Source of the DNA: Stenotrophomonas rhizophila
Lineage (GTDB): Bacteria > Pseudomonadota > Gammaproteobacteria > Xanthomonadales > Xanthomonadaceae
DNA length: 64,000 bases
Direction: 5' to 3'
Assembly (NCBI RefSeq): GCF_007667275.1
Contig: NZ_VDQT01000002.1
Coordinates: forward strand, 1 to 64,000
Notes under the pieces: generated by a model
Databases searched by the model: none
Told to the model about the DNA's origin: nothing
The model's input: the letters and a program-made list of their open reading frames with translations, nothing else
Made by a program: the position numbers and the translations under genes
Shown: positions 27,668 to 40,900 of the stretch, piece after piece
How positions within the stretch are numbered: the first letter of the stretch is position 1
How the letters are laid out: the number at the start of each line of letters is the position of its first letter

Positions 27668-29116
27668 CTATCTCCGCCCTACCTGCTTCACCGCATCAAT
27701 GGCCCACAGCAGCAGTGCCATGGCCAGCGAGATCTCTCCGATCATGATGGCCAGGCCAGCCAGCTTCACGAGCGGCCACAAGGCCAGCAGCAGCCAGCCA
27801 TTGAAGTGCAGCTCGTAATTCCCGCGCCGCCACCAGCGCACCACTGCAAGCAGCAGGGTGGGGACCGCCAGCAGGGTGCCGGCCACGCGCTGATCGAAGC
27901 CGTGGATGATCACCAGTGAGACGATCAGCAGCGCCGGAATGAGCAGCAGACGAAGGTACTTCGCGCGCTGCTGGGGCGCTTCGGGCGCAGACTGCCAGTC
28001 CATGAGTCGGCGCAGCGGCAGGACCAGCATGCCGCCCAGCAGGATCGTCAACGCGCCGTAGCCGACGAAGTCGACCAGATGGTTCGGACCCGTCGGGTGC
28101 GTGGGCGTGTCGAACACGGCAATCGTGCCAACAACAGCCAACCAGGCCAGCGCGCATACCAGGCTGCGCAGTGCAACCAGCTGCACCTTGGTTGCGTTGA
28201 TCTGATCGCGACGGGTGAGATCCAGCCAGAAATCCACCTGGGCAGGCCTCAGCGGTGGCGGCGCCTGACCCACTTCGGTTATGCCCAGCTGGGTCAGCAT
28301 GCGGCGCATGACAGGCACGCGCCCGGGTATGGAGGCCGTCAACAGGCTGCGCAGCCGGTGCCACGGCCGGGTCAGCCATGCCAGTTGAACCTTTGCCTGC
28401 GCTGCGCTGACGGCGGCGTCCGGACGATGCAGGAAGTAGGCCAGCCAGGCCGTGTTGGCCGGCTGCACGACCCAGTACCGATGCAGCCGCTGGCGGCATC
28501 CATTGGCGACATGAGGGTCCAGGCCGCTACCGATCTCATCCCAACTGAAGCACCGGCTCAATGCATCGAAGTTCTCCATGCGTATGGGCGCGTCGATATT
28601 CAGGAGCAGCTCGAGAACGGTGTCGCCCACCCGCGGCTTGTCATGCAGTGACCAGAGCTCCGGCCGCAGATGCAGCCAGCGCTCGAACTCCAGCGGTGGC
28701 CCTTCCGCCGCTGCGGCGACCACCCGGTGCGCGAATGCGACCACGTCCAGCGGCCGCTCGACCGTTTCGGTGAGCGGCGTTGCCGGCCGTTGCGGAGGCA
28801 GGCTCGGCGGCGCCATGCCGCTGTCCACCTCCCGCACGGGATCATGCTGTGTTTCTACCTGCCCGGGTGCGACATCGATGGCATCCCCGGCGCTGTCTTC
28901 GCCGCCGGCATGCCCATCGTCCCCATCGCCCTGGTCGTCCCACTGCGCACGGTACTGCGCCCATGCCAAGGCAGCCTGGTAGGCCTCGTGGAGCTGCTGG
29001 AACGCGGCAGGATCTTCATCCGGGCGGGTGCTCCGCAGGCGCCTGGCGTAGGCGCGCTTGATCGCACGTTCGTCCGCATCCGGCTCCAGTTCGAGCGCAG
29101 CATGGCCCCAGCTCAC
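27668..29116 (-). CDS. J-domain-like membrane protein, partner of HscC
   Basis: 482 residues. The N-terminus resembles a J domain (helix II RAIKRAYARRLRSTRPD; helix III AAFQQLHEAYQAALAW). However, the invariant HPD tripeptide reads Arg31-Pro32-Asp33, so the Hsp70-stimulating His is replaced. An acidic linker (55-100), a soluble helical region and six or so membrane spans from about residue 320 onward (for example VDFVGYGALTILLGGMLVLP) follow. The start overlaps the stop of hscC by 4 bases. E. coli HscC likewise works with membrane J proteins (DjlB/DjlC), so this is probably the dedicated co-chaperone at the inner membrane. The missing His makes its ATPase stimulation uncertain. Confidence 0.7.
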   Translation of the reverse strand: MSWGHAALELEPDADERAIKRAYARRLRSTRPDEDPAAFQQLHEAYQAALAWAQYRAQWDDQGDGDDGHAGGEDSAGDAIDVAPGQVETQHDPVREVDSGMAPPSLPPQRPATPLTETVERPLDVVAFAHRVVAAAAEGPPLEFERWLHLRPELWSLHDKPRVGDTVLELLLNIDAPIRMENFDALSRCFSWDEIGSGLDPHVANGCRQRLHRYWVVQPANTAWLAYFLHRPDAAVSAAQAKVQLAWLTRPWHRLRSLLTASIPGRVPVMRRMLTQLGITEVGQAPPPLRPAQVDFWLDLTRRDQINATKVQLVALRSLVCALAWLAVVGTIAVFDTPTHPTGPNHLVDFVGYGALTILLGGMLVLPLRRLMDWQSAPEAPQQRAKYLRLLLIPALLIVSLVIIHGFDQRVAGTLLAVPTLLLAVVRWWRRGNYELHFNGWLLLALWPLVKLAGLAIMIGEISLAMALLLWAIDAVKQVGRR

Positions 29117-30798
29117 GCGTCCTGTTCCAGTGCGTCCATCGCCGCCGAGAGCTCACTGCGGTGCTTCTCGATGCGGTCCAGGTCCTGGCTTTCCAGCACA
29201 TGACGGAACTGCTCCAGCCAGTGCTGCACCAGCTGACGCTGGTCGATGAACTCTTCGTACAGGCGCTCGGCGCGGGCCAGCATGGCCACGTTCTGCTGCA
29301 CGTCACGCGGGTGGATCTTCAGCCCCTGCAACGCCTGCAGGCGCGACTGGATTTCTTCCGGCGACAGCAGGCCCGGGTTCTGCTGCAGCACCAGTTCATG
29401 GCGGACGCCGGTGGCGTCCTGGACGACCTCCACCTGCAGCAGCCCGTTCACGTCGTAGGTGAAGCGGGTGGTCAAGCCCTTGTCGGCAGCCTTGCCGGGA
29501 CCGAGCGGGATACGCAGCTCGCCCAGTTTGATGTTCTTGTCCACCGTGGGACTTTCGCCCTGGTAGACATCAAGGATCACCTCGCGCTGGTCGTCGCGCA
29601 CCGGGAAGAACTGATCCTCGCGGCTGACCGGGACCACGCTGTTGCGCTGGATGATGGGGTGGAAGTAGCCCGCACGCTCGCTGCCATCCGGTCCCCGGCG
29701 GGACACCTGGGTGCCCAGCGTGTAGGGGCACACGTCGGTCAGCACGATCTCTTCCAGCGCCTGGTCGCGGCTCTTCAAGCCGGCGGCCACCGTGGCACCC
29801 AGTGCGATGGCCTGGTCGGGGTGGATATGGCGCAGCGGCAACCGCCCGAACATGCGCGTGACAAGCCGGCTGATCATCGGCATGCGCACGGCGCCGCCGA
29901 CCAGCACGATGTCATCCAGTGCTTCGGGCTTCAGCCGGGCGTCGCGGATGGCGCGTTCGATCGGCGCGCGCATGCGCTGCAGCAGCGGCTCGCACAGCTG
30001 CGCGTAGCGCGATTCGTCCAGCTGCCAGGTGAATTCCCGGCCGGCCAGCGCGATCTGCAGTTCGCAGGTGCCCTGCTGGCTCAGCTCGCGCTTGAACTGC
30101 TCCAGCCGGCGCTGCAGCTGGGCCTGCTCGACCGCTGCCAGCGCGGTGCGCTCCAAGCCAAGGTCGGCGTGGAACGCGTCCACCACCACCTGCAGGAAGT
30201 CCTCGCCGCCCAGGAAATTGTCGCCCGCGCTGGCGTGCACTTCGATCACGCCTTCGAACAGCTCCAGGATCGACACGTCGAAGGTGCCGCCGCCCAGGTC
30301 CAGCACCAGCACCCGGCCTTCCTCGCCACGCTGCTGCAGGCCATAGGCCAGCGCGGCGGCGGTAGGTTCATTGATCAGCCGCTCCACGCGGATACCGGCG
30401 AGTTCGCCCGCCGCGCGGGTTGCCTTGCGCTGTGCGTCGGAGAAGTAGGCCGGCACGCTGATCACCGCTTCCTCGATCTTCTGGCCGAGCGCGGCTTCGG
30501 CGTCGGCCACCAGCGAGCGCAGCACCAGCGCGGAAAGCTCTTCGGCGCGGAACGCACGGCCGCCGAGGCGCACCTCACGGTCGCTGCCCATCCAGCGCTT
30601 GAAGTGCGCGACGGTCTGCTGCGGGTGACTTACCAGCCGCTCCTGCGCCGGTTTGCCGACCAGCACCGTATCGCCGTCCAGGCTGATCACCGAGGGCGTC
30701 AACAGGTCGCCATGTGCATTTGGGAACAGTTCCCCTCCCTGGGCCCGGTGCACGCCAATCAATGAATGCGTGGTGCCAAGATCAATCCCTACGATCAT
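29113..30798 (-). CDS. hscC: Hsp70-family chaperone HscC
   Basis: 561 residues, close to E. coli HscC and clearly shorter than DnaK. The nucleotide-binding domain has IVGIDLGTTHSLIGV (phosphate 1), LINEPTAAALAYGL, VLVLDLGGGTFDVSILE (phosphate 2) and DDIVLVGGAVRMPMI (adenosine). The substrate domain begins near VLTDVCPYTLGT and the helical lid is short. The chosen ATG at 30798 directly precedes IVGIDLG. First gene of a two-gene operon with the J-like membrane protein. The S46 peptidase gene is divergent, with 122 bases between. Confidence 0.9.
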   Translation of the reverse strand: MIVGIDLGTTHSLIGVHRAQGGELFPNAHGDLLTPSVISLDGDTVLVGKPAQERLVSHPQQTVAHFKRWMGSDREVRLGGRAFRAEELSALVLRSLVADAEAALGQKIEEAVISVPAYFSDAQRKATRAAGELAGIRVERLINEPTAAALAYGLQQRGEEGRVLVLDLGGGTFDVSILELFEGVIEVHASAGDNFLGGEDFLQVVVDAFHADLGLERTALAAVEQAQLQRRLEQFKRELSQQGTCELQIALAGREFTWQLDESRYAQLCEPLLQRMRAPIERAIRDARLKPEALDDIVLVGGAVRMPMISRLVTRMFGRLPLRHIHPDQAIALGATVAAGLKSRDQALEEIVLTDVCPYTLGTQVSRRGPDGSERAGYFHPIIQRNSVVPVSREDQFFPVRDDQREVILDVYQGESPTVDKNIKLGELRIPLGPGKAADKGLTTRFTYDVNGLLQVEVVQDATGVRHELVLQQNPGLLSPEEIQSRLQALQGLKIHPRDVQQNVAMLARAERLYEEFIDQRQLVQHWLEQFRHVLESQDLDRIEKHRSELSAAMDALEQDA

Positions 30799-30920
30799 CT
30801 GCCATCCCCATTGCCAAGCGGCAATTCTAGCCAGCGCTGGCGACCCCTGACCATCGGGCGTTGCCCCACAGGCGTCCAATAGCTAAGGTGCCCGCTCGTT
30901 CCGCCGTACCGGATGCACCC

Positions 30921-33068
<2,148 letters not shown>

Positions 33069-33081
33069 GGCCGGCACCCGC

Positions 33082-33813
33082 TCAGGCGGGCGGGAGCGGG
33101 GTCAGCCCGGTCCAGTCCATCTGCAGGGGCGCGAGCAGCAGGTCCGGCTCGTTGCCCAACGGGTTGTTGGGATCCCAGACGTTCGGATTGTCAGGCGGCG
33201 CAGCGCCGTTCCAGGCCACCAGGGTCAGCTTCAAACCACCTTGGTGGAGGCCTGCTGCGGGCGCAACGTGCTGCGTGCCCAGCACCCGGACTTCGGTGGG
33301 CTGGAAGCCCAGCCGCTCGGCTTTCTGCAGCAGGCGGGGGGCGATGTCGATGACCGCCAGTTCGCGCCAGGCCTGTTTTTTCTGCAGGTCCTGTATGTCC
33401 GGCAGGTCCAGCAACGCGAGCTCGTGGCGCAGCTGGTTGAGCATGCGCGCATGGATCTGGCTCTGGGGTCTGCTCACGGCAGGATCGTCGCCGGGCTGCA
33501 GGGGAGGTGCAATGGCCACTTCATGCAGGTAGTGCATCAGGTGCAGCGTGCGGTGTTCCCCGGCGCTGAGGGGGCCCGCCTGCGAACCCGGCACCGGCGC
33601 CACCAGCCTCAGGTACAGCTGGGCCATCGGCCAGGGACTGCTGCGATCGCTGGGCGGCGGTGTCACGGTGGGCGCCTCGAGGTTGCAGACCGAATCCAGC
33701 AGGTTGCCGAGCGCCTTGCAGACAATCGTGCGTTGCCCTGGCGGCAACGAGGTTTCCAGGCGGTTTCGCAGCATCGGCGTCAACGGGTCGAGGCGGGCAG
33801 TGGCTACAGGCAT
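33082..33813 (-). CDS. Hypothetical protein
   Basis: 243 residues, no family recognised. No signal peptide or membrane segment is seen, so probably cytoplasmic. It has an Arg/Leu-rich start (MPVATARLDPLTPMLRNRLE), a helical centre (RMLNQLRHELALLDLPDIQD) and a Pro/Asn-rich C-terminus ending LQMDWTGLTPLPPA. The ATG at 33813 is a likely but unproven start; no clear ribosome site precedes it. It is transcribed divergently from a response-regulator gene across 174 bases. Confidence 0.6.
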   Translation of the reverse strand: MPVATARLDPLTPMLRNRLETSLPPGQRTIVCKALGNLLDSVCNLEAPTVTPPPSDRSSPWPMAQLYLRLVAPVPGSQAGPLSAGEHRTLHLMHYLHEVAIAPPLQPGDDPAVSRPQSQIHARMLNQLRHELALLDLPDIQDLQKKQAWRELAVIDIAPRLLQKAERLGFQPTEVRVLGTQHVAPAAGLHQGGLKLTLVAWNGAAPPDNPNVWDPNNPLGNEPDLLLAPLQMDWTGLTPLPPA

Positions 33814-33939
33814 GCTTGGAGTCCATGTTGATCGGGGCGCTTCAAGCTGCCCGCCGGGCGGGACGTGGACAAGGGGCATCCCCGACGCCGAGGTGTCCGA
33901 TTGCACCCGGATGGTCCCGCCCTGCTGCTTTTGTCTGAT

Positions 33940-33968
33940 TTGGCTCACCTGCAGCCCGCGGCTAGACT
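33940..33968 (+). promoter_or_regulatory. Candidate sigma-70 promoter for the response regulator gene
   Basis: TTGGCT (33940-33945) and TAGACT (33963-33968) are separated by exactly 17 bases, good matches to -35 and -10 boxes. Transcription would begin about 13 bases before the ATG at 33988, giving a very short leader. Confidence 0.45.
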
Positions 33969-33987
33969 GCAGCCTGGATCTGGGGAG

Positions 33988-34713
33988 ATGACGCGCCACG
34001 TGACGGCAGTACGGGAACTTGAAGGGCTGCAGGTCTGGGTGGTCGAAGACGACGCCGAGCTGCTGGCGCTGCTGCTGGACGACCTGGCCTGGCGCGGCGC
34101 GGCCGTGCGTGGCCTTGGCAGTGCCGAAGCCCTGTACCGCGCGCTGCTGAGCGACCGCTGCGACATCGTGGTGCTCGACGTGGGCCTGCCGGGCGAAGAC
34201 GGCTACGCGGTGGCCAGCCATCTTCGCGCCTCGGCCCCGATCGGCATCGTGATGCTGACCGGCCGCGGCGACCCGCGCGACATGGCGCTGGGACTGACCC
34301 AGGGCGCAGACCTCTACCTGGTCAAGCCACCGGACCTGGACGTGCTGGCGGCCGGCCTGCACAGCCTGCGCCGTCGCCTGTCGCCGCCGTCCCCTGTGGC
34401 GGCGCCCGCCACCACCGCGCCGCCGCCGCGCTGGCGACTGGCCGATGATGGCTGGACCCTTCACGCACCCACCGCGGCGACGCTGGCGCTGACGGTGATG
34501 GAGCGCGGCGTGCTGCAGCTGCTGTTCGCGGCAGACGGCGGCGCCGTCACCCGTGAGCAGCTGATCGCGAACATCACCGACACCCCGTGGGATTTCGATC
34601 CGCACCGCCTGGACGTCCTGGTCCATCGCCTGCGCACGCGCGTGCGCGGCGCCACCGAGATAGAGCTGCCGATCCGCGCGCTGCGCGGACAGGGCTATCT
34701 GCTTACCCCCTGA
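33988..34713 (+). CDS. OmpR-type response regulator
   Basis: 241 residues. The receiver domain (about 14-125) has Asp21/Asp22, the phospho-acceptor Asp64 in DIVVLDVGLPGEDGYAV, the Thr in IVMLTGRG and the Lys in YLVKPPDLD. A Pro/Ala linker leads to a C-terminal winged helix (about 155-241) ending VHRLRTRVRGATEIELPIRALRGQGYLLT, the OmpR/PhoB signature. It has no kinase next to it. It lies 222 bases upstream of the giant adhesin operon on the same strand and could regulate it, but that is inference. ATG 33988 has GGGGAG very close to it, so GTG 34000 is an alternative start. Confidence 0.88.
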   Translation: MTRHVTAVRELEGLQVWVVEDDAELLALLLDDLAWRGAAVRGLGSAEALYRALLSDRCDIVVLDVGLPGEDGYAVASHLRASAPIGIVMLTGRGDPRDMALGLTQGADLYLVKPPDLDVLAAGLHSLRRRLSPPSPVAAPATTAPPPRWRLADDGWTLHAPTAATLALTVMERGVLQLLFAADGGAVTREQLIANITDTPWDFDPHRLDVLVHRLRTRVRGATEIELPIRALRGQGYLLTP

Positions 34714-34935
34714 CCTGTCCGCACGGGCGTGAGCCAGTGTGAGCGTGCGTGAGCTGGCGGCACTGACTTGGCTTCACGGCAACATCACAATGCGCCCCGC
34801 CCGGCATCGTCGGCGACGTCTGTCGCCTGAAGGGTCGGGATTCATCTGACAGGGGACGTCTGGACCGGTTGCGTTGGGTACGCATCGCGTGGCGTTCCCT
34901 GTGAACGCTGCAACGACCGGAACAGGGGAAAACGC

Positions 34936-37900
34936 ATGTCCAGCCATAGCGATCGCGCAGCCATCTGCGCGACGGTGACGCCGTTCGAGCGCGCGCACGC
35001 GCCTTCGTGGCGCACCCGGTTCCGCCGCAGCCTGGCAGCCGTGCTGATGCTGTCGCCGCTGAGCGCGCTGGCCATCGACCTGCAGATCACCGACTTCTCC
35101 GATACCGGTTACGACCCGGTGCCCGCGGGCACCACGGTGATTTACAACGTCAAGGTCGAGAACGGCGCCAACGACACCGCCAGCGGCACCGTGACCCTGT
35201 TCGACCTGCCCGCCGGCACCGCGCTGGGTGGCACCGCGCCGGCCGGATGCAGCGCCTCTGCTGGCGCGTCCGGCACCACCCGCGTGGTGTGCACGAACCC
35301 GGCCTTGAACGCCTCCACGGCGCCGTATGAATTCAAGCTGCCGGTCACCACGATCGCCTCGCAGCCGGCCACGATCACCGTGCGTGCCGCGATCGGTTTC
35401 GCCAACGCGCTGCCGCCGGCGACCACGCCGATCAGCACGCTGCAGAACACCGACCCGTTCTTCGGCAGCGATACCAACGTTGCCAACAACCGCACCAGCC
35501 AGAACACCACCATCCAGGCGGCGGCCGACCTTGAACTCAGCAAGAGCGCCACGCCCGATCCGGTGATCGGTGGCGGTGAAGTCATCTATACCCTGACCGT
35601 GCGCAATGCCGGCCCCAGCGTGACCACCGGCTTCCGGGTGGCCGATACGTTGCCGCCGAACGTCACCCTGGTCGGCGCGCCGACCGGTGCGGACTGGGCC
35701 TTCACCCAGCAGAACGGCACCTACAACGGCACCTTGGCGGTAGGCGCGAGCACCAGCTATTCGTTCCGCGGCAAGGTCAATGTCGGCACCGGCAACATCG
35801 TCAATTCGGCGGTGGTCAACGCCGGCAACGTGCCCGACCCGGTGCCGGACAACAACGCCGCGCAGGTGACCACGCAGGTCACTGCCGGTGCGGACCTGCT
35901 GGTATCCAAGTCGGTGTCGCCGGCGCCGGCTGCCGCCGGGTCGGTGGTCACCTATACCCTGACCGCGCGCAACGATGGTCCCAGCGCGGCCACCACCGTG
36001 GTGCTGCGCGATGCGCTGCCGGAAGGCTTCCAGGTCAACGGGGTATCCGGACCCGGCGGTTGGTCGTGCAGCAACAATGCCGAGCGCACCGTGGTCACCT
36101 GCAACGCCGCGAACTTCGCACCGGGCGCGCAGGCGCAGATCGCGATCCAGGCGCAGGTGCCGTCCACCGGCACCAACAGCAGCGGCACGGTGACCAACAC
36201 CGCCCAGATCAGCGCGGCCACGCCGGATCCGGTGCTCACCAACAACCAGGGCAGCGTCGGCCTGACCGTCATCCCCGACGGCGCCGACCTGCGCATGACC
36301 AAGTCCAAGACGCCGGCGCTGGTGCCGGTATGGAACAACACCGGCCTGCGCACCGACAGCGTGATGGCCAGCACCCTGCGCGCGCAGAACCTGGGGCCGC
36401 GCACGGTCACCGGCAACCTGCAGCTGGTCGATACGCTTGCCGTGGGCGAAGAGTGGGTCGATGCCAGCGGGCAGCCCCATCCAGCTGGCGTGCCGGTCAC
36501 CGTGGGCGGTTTCAGCTGCAGCGTGGACCGCGCCTGGAACGGCGCCGCGGCGCAGGTGGTCACCTGCACGCAGACCGCCGGCTACCCGGTCGCGGTCAAT
36601 GCCAACTCCGCCACGCTGACCCTGCATACCCTCGCGCGCCTGCAGGGCACCCTGGCCAACACCGCCTGTACCGGCGGCAGCGGCGGTTCGGCCGAGCCGA
36701 CCACCGCCGGCGGCATCAACCTCGATCCCAACCCCGGCAATGACTGCACCGGCGGGCAGAGCCGCGCCACCGACGCCCGCGCCGATCTGTCGATCACCAA
36801 GCGCACCAATGGCGCCGGTGATGCCGACAACGTGATCCGCGAAAGCGACGGCGGGGTCACCTACACCCTGCAGGTCACCAACAACGGCGCGACCACCACC
36901 GGCGTGGTGGTGAACGACCCGATCCCCGGCTTCGTCACCGGCGTCACCACCGTCACCAAGGACACCGTGCCGGCGGGCTGGAGCTGCGACGTGGTCGGCA
37001 GCGGCTACATCTGCAACTCCACCACCACCGCGCTGGCCGCAGGCGCCACCGCCACCATCGTGTTCACCGTCAACCGTGGCCTGTTCGACAGTCAGAGCCA
37101 GGCCGCCGGTACCTGCGGTGGCGTGCCGATGCAGGCCGGTCGCTTCTGCAACACGGCGGGGGTCAGCATCAACCCGGCGGTGAGCGGCGCGATCGGCGAA
37201 GCCAACCCCGGCAACAACAGCGCCTCGGACTGGGTGCAGGTAGACCCGGTGGCCAACATGGCCACCACCGCCAAGGACATCACCTCCGGCAGCCCGGGCC
37301 GCGCCGGCGTCAACACCACCTACCGCATCACCTACCAGAACCGTGGTCCGTCCACGGCGCGCGGCGTGGTGTTCAGCGATACCTTCACCCTGCCGGCCAA
37401 CGACGCCGGTTTCGTGCTCATTTCCGCGCTGCGCACCGGCAGCGGCAGCACGGCATGCAGCGTGACCTCCTACGACCCCGCGATCAACTCGGCGCCCGCG
37501 CCGGGCGGCACCTCGTGGTTCAACACCGGCGGTACCCCGGCGACGCTGCGGCTGACCTGCGCGCCGCAGGACATGGCCAACAACTCCACCCAGACCATGA
37601 CGGTGGTGATCCGCCCGAACGTCAACAGCGGCAACACCGGCCGCCGGTTCACCAACGACGGCTCGTTCCATTTCGATCCGGCCAACACCGGCACCGCGGT
37701 GCCGCCCAGCGGCGTCGACGGCAATGGCCGCAGCTACAACTACAACAGCCGCACCGATGACGATGTCCGCGCCGCCGCGCTGGATTTCACCGCCGGCGAA
37801 GTGGACCTGATCGTCAACAAGATCGACCAGAGGTTCGACGGCGCCGTCGATCCGCTCGGCTTCGATTCGCGCGTCGGCCAGGAAGCCAACAACTACATTC

Positions 37901-40900
37901 TGTACCAGGTCAGCGTGCGCAACGACGGCCCGTCGCTGGCCACCCGCACCGTCATCGAAGACACCATCACCCCGGCCAGTGGCGCAAATGTCGCGTTCGT
38001 CGGCAGCCGCACCGGCAACGCCACCACGCCGCAGGGTGCGATGGAAGCACCGGGCGTGCGCTGTACCGTTGCCCCGGGCAGCAGCAACCCCACCACGGCG
38101 GCGCAGACCCTGTCGTGCAGCATGCCCAGCGTGGGCGTGTCGACCACCGAACAGGGCGCGATCGCGGCCAACCAGACCAGCTACCTGTACCTGGTCTACC
38201 AGTACCTCAGTGCGCCGCCGGCAACCGGCGCGACGCTGCTCAACGCGGTCACCGCACGTTCTGCCGAAACCGAACGCGACACCAGCAACAACAGCGCGGT
38301 GCAGGAAACCAGCATCCGCACCCGCTCGGACCTGGCGATGACCAAGGCCAGCGTGGTGCTGGCGCCCGATGCCAACCCGACCCAGCCGCTGCCTGCCACG
38401 GCCACCACGATCAGCCTGCGCCAACCGTTCTGGTACGTGCTCGACGTGGTCAACAACGGCCCGGGCCACAGCCTGTCGCGCGACCGCAGCGGCGACAACC
38501 CGCTGCGCGGCGATGGCGTGGTGGTGACCGATACGCTGCCGGCAGGCCTGGAAGTGATTGGCGGCGGCGAAGGCACCAGCTGGCAGAAATCCGGCAACAC
38601 CGCCGACGCCGGCGTGGTCAGCAACGGCAGCGGCAGCTGCGTGTTGAACGGCCGCGCCCTCACCTGCCGCATGGGCGACCTGGCGCTGGACGGCCGCATC
38701 CGCGTGCTTGTGCCCGCGCGCTGGACCACGCTGCCGGCCAACGGCACCGGCATCAACACCGCGCGCGCCACCAGCGACCAGCTCGACCCCACCCCCGGCA
38801 ATGACGAAGGCACCAGCACCCACACCGTGGTGCGGTCCTCGCTGGCCGGCGTGGTGTTCCAGGATCGCGAGCGCAGCGGCACCGACGGTGGCACGCCGCA
38901 GGCCGGCGAGCCGACCATCTCCGGCATCGAAGTGCGGCTTGCCGGCACCGATGCCTATGGCAACGCGGTGGCGCTGACCACCACCACCGACGGCAACGGC
39001 GCCTACCGCTTCGACAACCTCGCGCCGGCGGGAGCGGATGGCTACACGCTGACCCAGGTGCAGCCGGCCGCCTACGTCAACGGCCCGGTAGCGCCGCCTA
39101 CCAGCGGCGGCCTGGCCCCGTCGGCCGGCGGCACGTATGCGGTGGTCGCCCCGGCGACCAGCGCCAACTCGCTGTACACCGCCATCGCGCTCGGCGCGGG
39201 CGTGGAGGGCGTGCGCTACAACTTCCCGGAAGTGCGCCGTCCTTCGCTGTCCGGCTTCGTCTACGTCGACAGCAACTACAGCAATACCCGCAACAGCGGT
39301 GACGCCCCGATCGCCAACGCCACCGTCGAACTGCTCGACGCCGCCGGCACCGTGGTGGCCAGCGCCACCACCGCGGCCGACGGCAGCTACAGCTTCCCCG
39401 CGCTGGATCCGCTGCAGACCTACACCCTGCGCGAAGTGCTGCCCACCGGCAGCTATCGCAACCGCCCGAGCGCGATCAACCCGGGCCTGGTGGGCAGCAC
39501 CGCCTGCGCGGCCTGTACGGTCGCCACCGGGGCGGCCGGCGATGCCGCCAGCACCGACCGGATCGGCAACATCGACCTCTCGCGCGGGGACGACGCCACC
39601 GCGTTCAACTTCGGCGAAGACGCGGTCACCGCCATCTCCGGCCAGGTGTACCTGGACCGCAACGGCAACGGCGACTTCGACGCCGGCGATGCCGGTACCC
39701 GCAATTCGCAGGCCAATGGCGGTCTGCAGGGCGTCACCGTGACCCTGGTCGGTGCGGGTCCCGACGGCGTGTTCGGCACCGGCGACGACCAGCCGCCGGT
39801 GGTGGTGCAGACCGACGCGCAGGGCCGCTATGAATTCGACGGCCTGGTGGTGGGGCAGAACTACCGCATTACCGAAACCCAGCCGCAGGGCTATGCGAAC
39901 GCCGCGGAGAACGCGTCCAACAGCATCACCCTGAACGCACTGCCGTTGACCGGTTCGACCGGCAACGATTTCGGCGAGATGCTCGGTTCGCTCAGCGGCG
40001 AGGTCTACGAAGACTTCTCCAACGTGGCGGCCAACAACAACAACGGCCGCCGCGACGCCGGTGAAAACGCCATCGCCAACGTCACCATTACCCTGTCGGG
40101 CACGGACGTGCTCGGCAATCCGGTCGCGCTGACCACCACCACCGATGGCAACGGCGGCTACCGCTTCAGCGACCTGTTGCCGCCGCAGGTCGGCACCGGC
40201 TACACCCTGACCGAAACGCAGCCGGCCGGTTACCTGGATGGCAAGCATGCGGCCGGCAATGCGGCCACCCCCGGCAGCACGGCCGTGGCCAACGTCATTT
40301 CCGCGATCGCGATCAACGCCGGGCAGGACGCCAGCGGCTACCTGTTTGGCGAACTGGCCAATGCGCCGATCAGCGGCACGGTCTACCTGGACCGCAACGA
40401 CGACGGCGACAACAGCGCCGGCGACATCGGCGTTCCCGGCGTACAGGTGACCATCGTCGGCAGTGGCGCCGACGGCGTGTTCGGCACGCCCGACGACACC
40501 ACCGTCAGCTTGGTCACCAATGCCGATGGCCAGTACAGCTACCCCGGCGCGATCGCCGGCCAGGCCTACCGCATCACCGAAACCCAGCCGACCGGGCTGG
40601 GCGAAGGCCGCGAGCAGCCGGGCAACCTCATCCTCATCAGCAACCTGCCAGCCGCCGGTGCCAGCGGCAATGACTTCGGCGAGCTCGCCGCGTCGCTGTC
40701 CGGCACCGTGTTCCTGGACCGCAACAACAACGGCGTGCAGGACGCTGGCGAACCGGGCCTGCCCGGTGTGCAGCTGCAGCTGCCGGCCGGCACGGTCGAC
40801 GCGCTGGGCAACGCCGTGGTCGCCGTGGCGACCGATGCCGACGGCCGCTACCGCTTCGACCACCTGCTGGCCGGCAGCTACAGCGTGACCGAGCAGGCCG

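Noticed and set aside
34774..40863. A 2029-codon open frame antisense to the giant adhesin, and a second of 1062 codons at 41242-44430
   Set aside because: These are shadows produced by high GC and the repetitive coding strand. The translations are low-complexity (Ala, Val, Gly, His, Arg) with no domain, while the opposite strand encodes clear DUF11 and Cna-B repeats.
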